DNA of 64,000 nucleotides, taken from NCBI RefSeq assembly GCF_040054535.1, contig NC_090779.1, positions 19,826,501-19,890,500 on the forward strand, given 5' to 3'. Positions within the stretch are counted from its first letter, which is position 1, and each line of letters starts with the position of its first letter. The notes below the pieces were generated by a model. The model worked only from the letters and a program-made list of their open reading frames with translations, was not told the origin of the DNA and did no database searches. This stretch comes from Antennarius striatus. Taxonomy: Eukaryota > Chordata > Actinopteri > Lophiiformes > Antennariidae. Of this stretch, positions 63,595 to 64,000 are shown piece after piece. The translations under genes and the position numbers were made by a program.

Positions 63595-63722
63595 TCCACA
63601 GTGCACTGGCGTCGTGCTCGGAGTGTCCCCCGCCTCTCGCACGCAAGCCACTTGGGTTAGGCTCCAGCAACCCCCGTGACCCACCATAAGCGGAGCAAGC
63701 AGGAGACAATGAATGAATAGAT
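63595..63722 (+). mobile_element. 3' part of a common fish interspersed repeat
   Basis: GTGCACTGGCGTCGTGCTCGGAGTGTCCCCCGCCTCTCGC, then TTAGGCTCCAGCAACCCCCGTGACCC, ATAAGCGGAGCAAGCAGGAGACAATGAATGAATAG. This follows the well-known fish repeat ending (GACTGGCGACCTGTCCAGGGTGTACCCCGCCTCTCGCC ... GATAGGCTCCAGC ... CGCGACCC ... AAGCGG ... AATGAATGAATG; shown in pieces). The 5' half is missing. The neighbouring AT-rich palindromic DNA is unrelated. Confidence 0.7.
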
Positions 63723-64000
63723 GAATACTGTATATACATTATATGATGCATATATAATATTATACACAATAAAGTGAGTCTTGCTATTCAGACACAAAGG
63801 ACAAACGCGGAGCAGAATTGGAAATCAGAGGGAGATCACCGCTGCGAGACTGTGGCTGTGAATTTCATTTAATAGTGTGAGGTGGGATGAGGAGAAATCT
63901 AACAAGATCAGTGGGACAATCCATCCATCTGTAGCTTTCCTATGGTCAAGCCGGCATGACGGACACATCGTCTCACAATGTAATGCTGTCTGCACGTATT
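63723..64000. other. Window end, no feature recognised
   Basis: AT-rich sequence (TATATACATTATATGATGCATATATAATATTATA) followed by unique DNA. No gene or repeat was recognised. Confidence 0.5.

Overview
The window is nuclear DNA from a bony fish, almost certainly a teleost. It carries vertebrate genes with GT/AG introns, many long (CA)n/(GT)n microsatellites, fish-type interspersed repeats, and an opsin of the parietopsin type, a class known from fish, amphibians and reptiles but not mammals. No prokaryotic, viral or organellar block, CRISPR array or rRNA/tRNA gene was recognised. All gene models below were built by eye from reading frames, splice signals and family motifs.

Layout. (1) 0.9-8.5 kb, + strand: nt5dc3, a HAD-type 5'-nucleotidase-domain protein in 14 coding exons, with a TATA-less CCAAT/ETS/CRE-like promoter. 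(2) 8.8-10.5 kb, + strand: a four-exon ciliary opsin, best read as parietopsin, with the retinal-binding Lys, Gln at the vertebrate counterion position and Glu at the ancestral one. (3) 12.45-14.26 kb, + strand: a two-exon class A GPCR that I could not name, with a very long third intracellular loop and an ERH motif in place of DRY. (4) 48.8-16.1 kb, - strand: kcnd2 (Kv4.2, A-type potassium channel), six coding exons, complete from start codon to C-terminal VSAL. Intron 1 alone is 26 kb and splits the selectivity-filter glycine codon. (5) 48.8-64 kb: the region upstream of kcnd2, where no gene was recognised. It holds microsatellites, repeats and stretches that look like candidate conserved non-coding DNA.

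The three + strand genes run head to tail and converge on the 3' end of kcnd2. The genes do not form a functional pathway. The opsin is a non-visual photoreceptor, kcnd2 a neuronal channel and nt5dc3 probably mitochondrial.

The most interesting unexplained signal is inside kcnd2 intron 1 on the opposite strand. Four short segments (36443-40460) are in compatible splice phase, have good splice sites and a promoter-like 5' flank, and together give a 152-codon reading frame that I do not recognise. It is offered as a candidate nested gene, not as established. Other points worth checking are a G-quadruplex motif just past the exon 3 donor of kcnd2, three CTCF-like sites (two forward, one reverse), and a large (CA)n...(GT)n inverted pair.
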